A stretch of DNA of 64,000 nucleotides from Elusimicrobiota bacterium (lineage in GTDB: Bacteria; Elusimicrobiota; Elusimicrobia; UBA1565; JACRDR01), in contig JACQBA010000005.1 of assembly GCA_016194745.1 (NCBI GenBank), forward strand, positions 124,001 to 188,000. Reading direction: 5' to 3'. The translations under genes and the position numbers were made by a program. Numbering within the stretch: the stretch's first letter is position 1; each line of letters starts with the position of its first letter. Shown here in pieces: positions 27,844 through 37,735 of the stretch. The notes beneath the pieces were generated by a model that worked only from the letters and a program-made list of their open reading frames with translations, was not told where the DNA came from and did no database searches.

Positions 27844-29861
27844 CGGGGAGAGAGCTTCGCGGCGTAGCCGCCCGCCCGGGCGAGCGGGATCAGCAGGACG
27901 TCCGCGGACATCACGAGCGTCTCATGCTGATAGCTCTCCGGGTGCTCTCCGGCGTCCGCGCCGTCGACGAACAGTTCCGCCTGGAAAGAGCCGGGGCCGA
28001 GCAGGCGAAGCGGGATCTCCAGGGCGCGCGGCGTCCGGTCGGTGACCGCTCCCACGTACCAATCCTTCCCTTTCCGCCGGGCGATCACGAGGTAATGAGG
28101 AACTTCCGCCGCGAGGACCTTGGTCTCGTCCCAGGCGACGGGGACGTCGCGGATGAACGCGAGGAGGTCCGGATAGCGCTCGTAGGCCGACGCCGAATCG
28201 GCGACGAGCGGGTGGGGATTCTCGTAGACGACGTATGCCGCGAGCTGCCGCACGAGCGTGCCCATCGTCACGGGCCGGTTGTCCGGCGCGTACTTCTCCG
28301 GGACGACCGGACGGACCGAGCCTTGATGGACGTCGAGCGGGCCGGCCGGCATGCGCGCGAACAACGCGAGGAGCTCGTGCTCCGGCGTGCTGCCGACGGC
28401 GTCCCATTTGTTGTACTCGGTCCCGAGCACGCCCTCGTAGCTGATCACGTTGGGCCAGGTCCGCTCGCGGCCGGTGGGCTTGTACATGCCGTGGAAATTG
28501 ATCGTGAGGCGGTGCCGCGCGGCCGCCTCGGTGGCCTCGTCCACGAACGCGACGCGCTCCTGCGAGTCGCCGTTGATGAAGTCGACCATGACGCCGGAGA
28601 CGCCCCAGCGCGCGTAGGTCCGGAACACGTCCTCGAGCCGGTTCTCGAGGCCTTTCCAGTGCGTCCAGAGGCGGATCGCCACGCCCTTCGTTTTCGCGTA
28701 CGCCAGCACCTCCGGCAGGTCGAGCTTCGGGTTCGCCCGCGTGACGTCCTGGCCCGCGTATTCGCCGACCGGGCCGCCGTACCACGCCTCGTCGTTGGTG
28801 CCGTCGATCGTGGCGTACGCGATGCCGCTCGCCGCGGCGAAATCGATGAAGCGCTTGATCGTCGGCGTGTTGACCCCGGCCACGAAGGGCGGCGAGTCGG
28901 GCATGTAGTAGCCGTTCCACCACCCGAACACCGATTTCCCGGGTTTGATCCACGAGGCGTCGCCGATCCTGGAGGGGGGATTTAGCGCGCGGACGACGTT
29001 GGACTCCAAGATCGCCGCGGCACTGCCGATTAAGAGTACGCGCCAGGGCGTTTCGAACGGCGCGGCGGCCCGGACCTTGGCGTCCCCGCCGGCGAGCGAT
29101 GGGGCGAGGCGGCTTTCGAACGGGCCGTTCGGCCATCGGGACGGTACGAGATAGAGGCCGGCGTAATTCGTGAGGTTCGCCTCGGTCAGGAGGCCATAGA
29201 TCCCCTTTGGGAACTCGAGCAGAAGCGGAAGCCCGATCTGGACGTCCCGGGCGAGGCGCACGTCCCGGCTCGAGGCGCTCGCGTAGAACGTCTCATAGGA
29301 TGAGCCGAACTCGAGAGGCAGGTAATACGCGGTGGGATTTCCCGCGAAATCGAACTGCGTGAGCTCCTCCCGCAAGTCGACGATGTCGAGCGGGGGCTGG
29401 CGCGGGATCATGTATCGGAAGGCGACGCCGTCGTCGAAAGCGCGCAGTACGACCGTGAAGCGGCGCTGCGGCGGCGCGGTCTCCTCGAGCGTGACCGCCG
29501 CTTCGGAGTATCGCACGCGCGCGGACGACGTCTTGCCGAAGCCGAACGCGCCGGTCTCCTCCGCCGTCCGCCGCGCCACGTCGGCGATCACGAGACGCGA
29601 GTCGAGCGGCACGTCCTTCTTGAAATAGAGGCCGAGCCCGGAATCGTGGATCAGCGGCGCCCCGTCGCGGGAGACGCGGTAGACCGCGGTGGCCTTGCGG
29701 CCCTCGTACTCCTTGAGCTCGAGCGTGATCGCGACGCGGCCGCCGGGAGAGAGGACCTCGACGACGGTCGGCGGCGTGCGCGCCGCGTCCGCGCCCGTCG
29801 ACAGCAACGCCGCGGCCGCGAGCGACAGGGGCCACGTTCGCGCGGACATGTCCGCCATCAT
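27840..29861 (-). CDS. GH97-family glycoside hydrolase (SusB-like)
   Basis: SPGGRVAITLEL; GFGKTSSARVRYSEAAVTLEE; GVMVDFINGDSQERVAFVDEATEAAARHRLTINFHGMYKPTGRERTWPNVISYEGVLGTEYNKW. Confidence 0.93.
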   Translation of the reverse strand: MMADMSARTWPLSLAAAALLSTGADAARTPPTVVEVLSPGGRVAITLELKEYEGRKATAVYRVSRDGAPLIHDSGLGLYFKKDVPLDSRLVIADVARRTAEETGAFGFGKTSSARVRYSEAAVTLEETAPPQRRFTVVLRAFDDGVAFRYMIPRQPPLDIVDLREELTQFDFAGNPTAYYLPLEFGSSYETFYASASSRDVRLARDVQIGLPLLLEFPKGIYGLLTEANLTNYAGLYLVPSRWPNGPFESRLAPSLAGGDAKVRAAAPFETPWRVLLIGSAAAILESNVVRALNPPSRIGDASWIKPGKSVFGWWNGYYMPDSPPFVAGVNTPTIKRFIDFAAASGIAYATIDGTNDEAWYGGPVGEYAGQDVTRANPKLDLPEVLAYAKTKGVAIRLWTHWKGLENRLEDVFRTYARWGVSGVMVDFINGDSQERVAFVDEATEAAARHRLTINFHGMYKPTGRERTWPNVISYEGVLGTEYNKWDAVGSTPEHELLALFARMPAGPLDVHQGSVRPVVPEKYAPDNRPVTMGTLVRQLAAYVVYENPHPLVADSASAYERYPDLLAFIRDVPVAWDETKVLAAEVPHYLVIARRKGKDWYVGAVTDRTPRALEIPLRLLGPGSFQAELFVDGADAGEHPESYQHETLVMSADVLLIPLARAGGYAAKLSPR

Positions 29862-29888
29862 ATTACAAATGCCGCCCGGATGGCCGTT

Positions 29889-29897
29889 TGCTAGAAT
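29889..29897 (+). promoter_or_regulatory. Extended -10 of GH114 gene (TGCTAGAAT)
   Basis: Ends 7 nt before ATG at 29905; identical nonamer at 11442-11450. Confidence 0.6.
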
Positions 29898-29904
29898 CGG
29901 GCGC

Positions 29905-30780
29905 ATGAGGGGGATGGTCTTGGCGCTGGCTCTCGCGGCGCCGGCGCCGGCGTCGGCCGAGCTGCGTCCAGGGATGTCGTGGTATTGGCAGCTCTCCGGC
30001 GAGCTCAAGGCGCCCGCCTATGCCGAAGTCATCGACGTCGACCTCTTCAACACCGACCGCGGCACGATCGACCGGCTGAAAAGGTCCGGCAAGACCGTGA
30101 TCTGCTATTTCAGCGCGGGCACGATCGAGACGGAGGGAAGCAAGAGCTGGCGCCGGGGGACAGCGGGCGTCCAAGCGGTCTCGCGGGAGCGCTGTCTCGA
30201 GGAGCTGTCCTTGCCGGAGTCGCGGCTCGGGCGGCCGGACAACCGCCGGTTCCCGCACGAGGCGGTCGGAAACCCGATGCGCGAGTGGCCGAAGGAATGC
30301 TGGCTCGACCTGCGTCATCCCGGGGTCCTCGCCGTGATGAAGGGACGGCTCGCCCTGGCGCGCGAAAAAGGCTGCGACGGCGTGGAGCCGGACAACGTCG
30401 ACGGCTACGACAACGAGGAGGGAGCGGGGACGCGATTCCGTCTGACGCGCGCGGACGCGGTCCGGTTCCTCAAGGCGCTGAGCCGAGACGCCCGCGCCGA
30501 AGGCCGGCTCGTCGGCCTCAAGAACGCCGCGGCGGTCGTCCCCGATCTGTTCGGCGACTTCGACTTCGCCGTCGTCGAGGAATGCGGTGAGCAGGGGAAC
30601 TGCGCGGCGTATCGGGCGTTCCCGGATTCGGGAAAGCCGATGTTCCAGGCGGAGTACGCCCGCTTCACTCCTGCCTGGTGCGCCGAAGCGCGGCGGCTCC
30701 AGTCGTCGCTGACCTTCTTCAAGCGGGCGCTCGACGGCACGCCCGTCGACGGGGATCGCCCCTACCGTCTCTGCCCCTGA
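29905..30780 (+). CDS. Secreted GH114-like endo-alpha-1,4-polygalactosaminidase family protein
   Basis: WYWQLSG; EVIDVDLFNTD; VICYFSAGTIE; CDGVEPDNVDGYDNEEG. Confidence 0.87.
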   Translation: MRGMVLALALAAPAPASAELRPGMSWYWQLSGELKAPAYAEVIDVDLFNTDRGTIDRLKRSGKTVICYFSAGTIETEGSKSWRRGTAGVQAVSRERCLEELSLPESRLGRPDNRRFPHEAVGNPMREWPKECWLDLRHPGVLAVMKGRLALAREKGCDGVEPDNVDGYDNEEGAGTRFRLTRADAVRFLKALSRDARAEGRLVGLKNAAAVVPDLFGDFDFAVVEECGEQGNCAAYRAFPDSGKPMFQAEYARFTPAWCAEARRLQSSLTFFKRALDGTPVDGDRPYRLCP

Positions 30781-30833
30781 CACCAAGTCGTCAAGTTTTG
30801 TAAAATAGGCGTCGAACGCGCGCGAACGTATAT

Positions 30834-32993
30834 ATGACGGCGGTCTCCTCCGAAAAGCTCAACGGACCCCAGCTCGAAGCGGTCGTCTACCGCGGCGGGC
30901 CGCTGCTCGTCGTGTCGGGCGCCGGGACCGGCAAGACGCGCGTGATCACCCATCGCATCGCGCGGCTGATCAACGAGGGCGTCCCGCCGAGCCGCATCCT
31001 CGCCGTCACGTTCACGAACAAGGCCGCCGGGGAGATGCGCAAGCGCATCGAGGAACTCGCGCCGGGCCAAGGCTCCTACGTGTGGATGCACACCTTCCAC
31101 GCGTTCTGCGCCAAACTGTTGCGCACGCACGCGGCCGAGGCGGAGCTCCCGCGCCACTTCACGATCTACGACTCCGACGACCAGAAGAAGCTCGTCGCCG
31201 AGGCCATGAAGGAGCTCGGCCTCGAGGAGCAGAAGAACAAGGCCGGGATGTACGTGAGCGTCATCTCGCGGGCGAAGGACGACCTGCTCGACGCGAAGTC
31301 CTACTCGATCCACGCCTCGACCTCGATCGACGCCTACCGCCAGACCGCGGCGCGCATCTACGAGGTCTACCAGGCGAAGCTCGACCAGGCGGGATGCCTC
31401 GACTTCGGCGATCTCCTGCTCAAGGCCGTCGAGCTCTTGCGCGACAACGAGCGCGTGCGCGAGTATTACCAGGAGCTTTTCCTCCATCTGCTCGTCGACG
31501 AGTACCAGGACACCAACCGCGCCCAATATATCCTGACGAAGACCTTGGCGGCGAAGCACCGCAACGTCTGCTGCGTCGGCGACGAGGATCAAGCGGTCTA
31601 CTCTTGGCGCGGCGCGGACGTCCGCAACATCCTCGAGTTCGAGCACGATTTCAAGGACGCGAAGGTGGTGCGTCTCGAGCAGAACTACCGCTCGACGCCG
31701 AACATCCTGAACGCGGCGAGCCTCGTCATCGCCAACAACCGCCAGAGAAAGCCCAAGACCCTCTGGACCGAACGCCCGAGCGGAGAGCCGGTGCGCGTCT
31801 GGGAGTCGGTCAACGAGACCGAAGAAGCGCGCTGGGTCGTCAAGACGATCCTCCAGCTCGTCGACCGCGGCGCGAGCCTGAGCGAGATCGCCGTTTTCTA
31901 CCGCACCAACGCGCAGAGCCGGCAGTTCGAGGAAGCGCTCCGGCTGTCCCGTCTCCCCTACCGCGTGGTCGGCGCCATGCGCTTCTACGAGCGCAAGGAG
32001 GTCAAGGACGTCCTCGCCTACGCGCGCGTGGCGCTCAACCCGGGCGACTCGGTGAGCTTGAACCGCATCATCAACACGCCGACGCGCGGCATCGGCAAGA
32101 CGAGCCAAGACCACATCGAACGCTTCGCTTCGGTGAAGGGCGTGACGATGCTCGAGGCCATCGGGATGTTCGCGCAGATCCCCGACCTGACGTCGGCGTG
32201 TCGCCGCGGCTGCCTCGAGCTGACCGAGCTGTTCCGCACGTTGCGGGTCGATTTGGACACGACGGCGCCGGGCGAGGCGATGGCGCGGATACTCAAGCGG
32301 ACCGGCTACTGGGCCGCGCTCGAGGAGGAGACGGAGTCAGATCCCGAGGCGCTCGCGCGGCTCAACAACCTCCAGGAACTCTTGAACGCCGTGAAGGACT
32401 TCGAGGAGCTCAAGGCCGAGCAGACGCCGAAGCTCGGCGATTTCCTCGAGACCGTCGCGCTCCAGTCCGACCTCGACGCGCTCGACGCCGGCGCCTCGGC
32501 CGTCACGCTCATGACCGTGCACTTGGCGAAGGGCCTCGAATTTCCCGCGGTGTTCTTGACGGGCTTGGAGGAAGGCCTCTTCCCGATCGGGGCGAACAAC
32601 TCCTCGCCCGACGAGCTGGAGGAGGAACGCCGCCTCGCCTACGTCGGCATGACCCGGGCGCGCGAGTATCTTTTTCTGACCTACGCCGCGACGCGCCGGC
32701 TGTTCGGGCAGACCTATCAGAACCTGCCGTCGCGCTTCGTGCTCGAGGCGCGGCTCCTCGGCCCGGGCGAGCAGGACCGCCGCCGCGTCCCCGAGCCTCA
32801 AGCCGAGCCGCCGGCCAATCGCCCCTCGGTGGGCGGCGTGCGGGTCGGCATGCGGGTGCGCCATGCCGAGTTCGGGATCGGCACGATCGTCGAGAAGTCC
32901 GGGCAGGGCGAGGCGCTCAAGGTCGCGGTCGCGTTCCAGAGCGGCAAGACGCGCAAGTTCCTGGTGCGATACGCCCCGCTGGAGCCGCTCTGA
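30834..32993 (+). CDS. pcrA: UvrD/PcrA-type superfamily 1 DNA helicase
   Basis: LNGPQLEAV; GAGTGKTRVITHRIA; VDEYQDTNRAQY; VGDEDQAVYSWRGAD; VTLMTVHLAKGLEFPAVFLTG; VGMTRARE. Confidence 0.96.
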   Translation: MTAVSSEKLNGPQLEAVVYRGGPLLVVSGAGTGKTRVITHRIARLINEGVPPSRILAVTFTNKAAGEMRKRIEELAPGQGSYVWMHTFHAFCAKLLRTHAAEAELPRHFTIYDSDDQKKLVAEAMKELGLEEQKNKAGMYVSVISRAKDDLLDAKSYSIHASTSIDAYRQTAARIYEVYQAKLDQAGCLDFGDLLLKAVELLRDNERVREYYQELFLHLLVDEYQDTNRAQYILTKTLAAKHRNVCCVGDEDQAVYSWRGADVRNILEFEHDFKDAKVVRLEQNYRSTPNILNAASLVIANNRQRKPKTLWTERPSGEPVRVWESVNETEEARWVVKTILQLVDRGASLSEIAVFYRTNAQSRQFEEALRLSRLPYRVVGAMRFYERKEVKDVLAYARVALNPGDSVSLNRIINTPTRGIGKTSQDHIERFASVKGVTMLEAIGMFAQIPDLTSACRRGCLELTELFRTLRVDLDTTAPGEAMARILKRTGYWAALEEETESDPEALARLNNLQELLNAVKDFEELKAEQTPKLGDFLETVALQSDLDALDAGASAVTLMTVHLAKGLEFPAVFLTGLEEGLFPIGANNSSPDELEEERRLAYVGMTRAREYLFLTYAATRRLFGQTYQNLPSRFVLEARLLGPGEQDRRRVPEPQAEPPANRPSVGGVRVGMRVRHAEFGIGTIVEKSGQGEALKVAVAFQSGKTRKFLVRYAPLEPL

Positions 32994-33000
32994 GGCCCCC

Positions 33001-33288
33001 ATGGGAATCAGCGAACAAGACGTAAAAAAGATCGCGCGATTGGCGCGGCTGAGCGTCACTGCCGAAGAGACGAAGCGCTACCAAGAGCAGCTCGGCAAGA
33101 TCCTGGAATCGATGGCGGAGCTCAAGGCGGTCGACACCTCGACGGTGCCGCCGACCTCGAGCGTCCTCGGCGTCACGAACGTGATGCGCGACGACAAGGC
33201 CGAGCCCTTCGCCGCCGCGGAGAAGCTCCTTGAGCTCTCGCCCGAGCGGGAAGGCCCTTACTTCAAGGTCCGGAAGGTCATCGAGTGA
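33001..33288 (+). CDS. gatC: Asp-tRNA(Asn)/Glu-tRNA(Gln) amidotransferase subunit GatC
   Basis: VKKIARLARLSVTAEETKRYQEQLGKILESMAELKAVDT; operon with gatA/gatB. Confidence 0.96.
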   Translation: MGISEQDVKKIARLARLSVTAEETKRYQEQLGKILESMAELKAVDTSTVPPTSSVLGVTNVMRDDKAEPFAAAEKLLELSPEREGPYFKVRKVIE

Positions 33289-34394
33289 CCGCCGCCCGGC
33301 TCCTCGCGCCCGTCCTGCTCGCCGCGGTTCCGGCCGCGGCGGGCGAGCCGAGCCCCGAGGCCGTGCGGGCGTACCAGAAGAGCCTCGTCGCCTACGAGTC
33401 GGCCCAGTTCGACGCGGCCGTGAGCGAGATGCGCAAGGCCATCGCGCTCAATCCCGGCTGGAGGACGGCCACCGCCTACTTGTCGATGTTCGAGTGGACC
33501 AAAGGAGACCGCGAGGGCGCCGATCGCGACGCGAAGGTCGGGCTCAAGCTCCAGCCAAACTCCGCCGAATCGCACGTCGCCCGCGGCTTCGCGCGCTACG
33601 TCGCCAAGGACCTCGCCGGCGCCGAGAAGGACTTCGAGGAGGCGCAGGGGATGGACCCCAAGCACGCCCTGGCCTTGTTCGGCCAAGGGTCCGCGATGAG
33701 CTCGCAGGGGCGCTCCGACGAGGCGATCCAGGCGCTCAGCGCGGCGATCAAGCTGCGGCAGCGGGCGCTCTTTTTCATCGTCCGCGGCACGGTCTACGAC
33801 AAGCTCCGGCGCTTCGCCAACGCGGCGGAGGACTACGACCGGGCCCTCGAGCTCAATCCCGACTTCCAATGGGGCTACTGGTATCGCGGCAAGGACTACC
33901 GCGAGATCGGAGAGCGAGGCAAGGCGCTCTCGGACTTCACCAAGTTCCTGACCTACAACCCGGACAACACGGAGGCGCTCTACCTGCGCAGCAACGTCTA
34001 TTTCTCCCTGGGCAACTATGACGAGGCGATCCACGATCTGGACAAGGTCCTCGCCATCGATCCGCGCAACGGCCTCGCGCTGTCGAACCGGGGGCTCGCC
34101 AAATCGCAGGTCGGAGACCGCGAGGGCGCCTTGGCGGACCTGCGCCTCGCGCTCAAGATCTCGCCGAACCGTCAGGCGAAGATCCAGGCGGCCATCGACA
34201 TGGTCGAGGGCAAGGCCTCCGGCCAGGACGAGCCCAAGGGCTTCGAGGCCGAGCCGAAGCGGCGCCGGGCCACCGACGACGTCGCGCCGCCCAAGACCGA
34301 GATGGGCACCGAGACGCCGGCGGGCCGCAAGCGACGGCAGGCCGCCGAGGAAGCCGAGCAGACGCGCGGAGACGACACCCCTTTCATCCAATGA
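33285..34394 (+). CDS. Exported TPR protein encoded inside the gat operon
   Basis: Signal-like N-terminus; repeated TPR units; GTGA overlap with gatC and ATGA with gatA. Confidence 0.88.
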   Translation: MTAARLLAPVLLAAVPAAAGEPSPEAVRAYQKSLVAYESAQFDAAVSEMRKAIALNPGWRTATAYLSMFEWTKGDREGADRDAKVGLKLQPNSAESHVARGFARYVAKDLAGAEKDFEEAQGMDPKHALALFGQGSAMSSQGRSDEAIQALSAAIKLRQRALFFIVRGTVYDKLRRFANAAEDYDRALELNPDFQWGYWYRGKDYREIGERGKALSDFTKFLTYNPDNTEALYLRSNVYFSLGNYDEAIHDLDKVLAIDPRNGLALSNRGLAKSQVGDREGALADLRLALKISPNRQAKIQAAIDMVEGKASGQDEPKGFEAEPKRRRATDDVAPPKTEMGTETPAGRKRRQAAEEAEQTRGDDTPFIQ

Positions 34395-35860
34395 CCGACA
34401 TCACGCGCCGGACCGCCGTCGAGATCGCGGAGCAGGTGGGCTCGGGCAAGATCAAAGCGGTCGAGGTCGCCCAGGCGTTTCTCGCCCGCATCAAGGTGCT
34501 CGACCCGAAGCTGAAGGCGTTCGTGACGATCCTGGAGGAGCAGGCGCTGGAGGCCGCGCGCGCGGTGGATGCGCGTCCGGCCGGCAGGAAGGGGCGTCTC
34601 GCGGGAGTGCCGGTCGCGATCAAGGACAATCTGATGATCTCGGGCGCGCCGACCACGTGCTCGTCGAAGATACTGGAAGGCTACGTCGCGCCCTACGACG
34701 CCACGGTGATCGAGAAGTTGCGGGCGGAGGGCGCGGTCTTCGTGGGCAAGACCAACCTGGACGAGTTCGCGATGGGTTCCTCGACGGAGAACTCCGCGTT
34801 CTTCAAGACGAAGAACCCGTGGAACCTCGACTGCGTTCCGGGCGGATCCAGCGGCGGTTCCGCGGCCGCCGTGGCCGCGCGCATGGCCCCCTTGGCCCTC
34901 GGCTCGGATACGGGCGGCTCTATCCGCCAGCCCGCTGCGCTGTGCGGCATCGTCGGCATGAAGCCGACCTACGGCCTCGTCTCGCGCTACGGCGTCGTGG
35001 CTTTCGCCTCGTCTCTCGACCAGATCGGGCCGTTCGCCGGCAACGTCTCGGACGCCGCGCTTTGTCTCTCCGTCATCTCGGGCCACGACCCGAAGGACTC
35101 GACGTCCGCCGGCGCCGCCGCGAAGGACTACCTCGCGGAGATGAAGGGCCGGAACGTGAAGGGTCTGCGCGTCGGCGTGCCGAAGGAGTATTTCGTCAAG
35201 GGCATGGACCCCGAGGTCGAGGCGTCCGTGCGCGACGCGGTCGCGACGCTGCGCGGGCTCGGCGCCGAGATCCGCGAGGTGTCCCTGCCGAACTCGCGCT
35301 TCGCCGTCAGCGTGTACTATCTCGTCGCCCCCGCCGAGGCGAGCGCGAACCTCGCGCGATTCGACGGCATCCGCTTCGGCCGCTCCGCCGCGAGGACCGA
35401 CAAGGACGCGAGCCTCCTCGAGGTGTACGAGAGGACGCGCGGCGAAGGCTTCGGCCCGGAGGTCAAGCGCCGCATCATGCTCGGGACCTACGCGCTCAGC
35501 TCCGGCTACTACGACGCCTACTACGGCAAGGCGCAGCGCGTGCGCACCCTCATGCAGCGGGATTTCAACGAGGCGTTCAACCAGGTGGACATCCTGGCGA
35601 CGCCGACATCGCCGACGCCGGCGTTCCGCTTCGGCGAGAAGTCGGATGATCCGCTTCAGATGTACCTTTCCGACGTCTTCACGATCCCCTGCAACCTCGC
35701 GGGCATCGCGGGCGTCTCGATCCCGTGCGGGCTGAGTTCGAAGGGCCTGCCGATCGGACTGCAGCTCCTGGGCAAACCCTTCGAGGAGACCGCTCTCTTC
35801 GCCGCCGCCCGGGCGTTCGAGGCCGCCAAGCCGTTCCCTGAGCTCAAGGAGGACGCATAG
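34391..35860 (+). CDS. gatA: Asp-tRNA(Asn)/Glu-tRNA(Gln) amidotransferase subunit GatA
   Basis: PVAIKDNLMISGAPTTCSSKIL; PGGSSGGSAAAVAARMAPLALGSDTGGSIRQPAALCGIVGMKPTYG. Confidence 0.98.
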   Translation: MTDITRRTAVEIAEQVGSGKIKAVEVAQAFLARIKVLDPKLKAFVTILEEQALEAARAVDARPAGRKGRLAGVPVAIKDNLMISGAPTTCSSKILEGYVAPYDATVIEKLRAEGAVFVGKTNLDEFAMGSSTENSAFFKTKNPWNLDCVPGGSSGGSAAAVAARMAPLALGSDTGGSIRQPAALCGIVGMKPTYGLVSRYGVVAFASSLDQIGPFAGNVSDAALCLSVISGHDPKDSTSAGAAAKDYLAEMKGRNVKGLRVGVPKEYFVKGMDPEVEASVRDAVATLRGLGAEIREVSLPNSRFAVSVYYLVAPAEASANLARFDGIRFGRSAARTDKDASLLEVYERTRGEGFGPEVKRRIMLGTYALSSGYYDAYYGKAQRVRTLMQRDFNEAFNQVDILATPTSPTPAFRFGEKSDDPLQMYLSDVFTIPCNLAGIAGVSIPCGLSSKGLPIGLQLLGKPFEETALFAAARAFEAAKPFPELKEDA

Positions 35861-36273
35861 CCCGCCCGGAGAAGGACTTCGAGTATTCCGCCGGCGGCGT
35901 CGTCCAGCGCGACGGGAAGTTCCTGCTCGTCCAGGTGGAGAACCTCAGGGGCGAGGTGGTGTGGACGTTCCCGAAGGGGCATCTGGAGAAGGGCGAGACG
36001 CCCCGCCAGGCGGCGCTCCGCGAAGTCGAGGAGGAGACGGGCTGGCGCTGCCGCATCAAGGCCCCGCTCACCTTGGTCCGATATCATTTCACGCGCAAGA
36101 AGCGGCTCGTCTCCAAGCGGGTCCGCTGGTATACGATGGAGGCCGAGGTGAAGCGCGGCGAACCGGACGCGGACGAGGTCTTGGCTTGCCGCTGGACGTC
36201 GCCTGCGGAGGCCCGCCGCAAGCTTCGCTATCCGGGCGATCAGCGGCTCGTCGACCTCGTCTCCAAGGGATAG
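35857..36273 (+). CDS. NUDIX hydrolase with apparent non-canonical (ATA) start
   Basis: EYSAGGVVQRDGKFLLVQ...FPKGHLEKGETPRQAALREVEEETGW Nudix box; in-frame TGA at 35839, no ATG/GTG/TTG before 35935; SD AAGGAGG at 35847-35853. Confidence 0.8.
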   Translation: MARPEKDFEYSAGGVVQRDGKFLLVQVENLRGEVVWTFPKGHLEKGETPRQAALREVEEETGWRCRIKAPLTLVRYHFTRKKRLVSKRVRWYTMEAEVKRGEPDADEVLACRWTSPAEARRKLRYPGDQRLVDLVSKG

Positions 36274-36277
36274 GCAC

Positions 36278-37731
<1,454 letters not shown>

Positions 37732-37735
<4 letters not shown>

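Noticed and set aside
26943-28985. 680-aa plus-strand ORF across yeiH-like gene and GH97
   Set aside because: Out of frame with yeiH-like gene and antisense to GH97; composition typical of shadow ORFs
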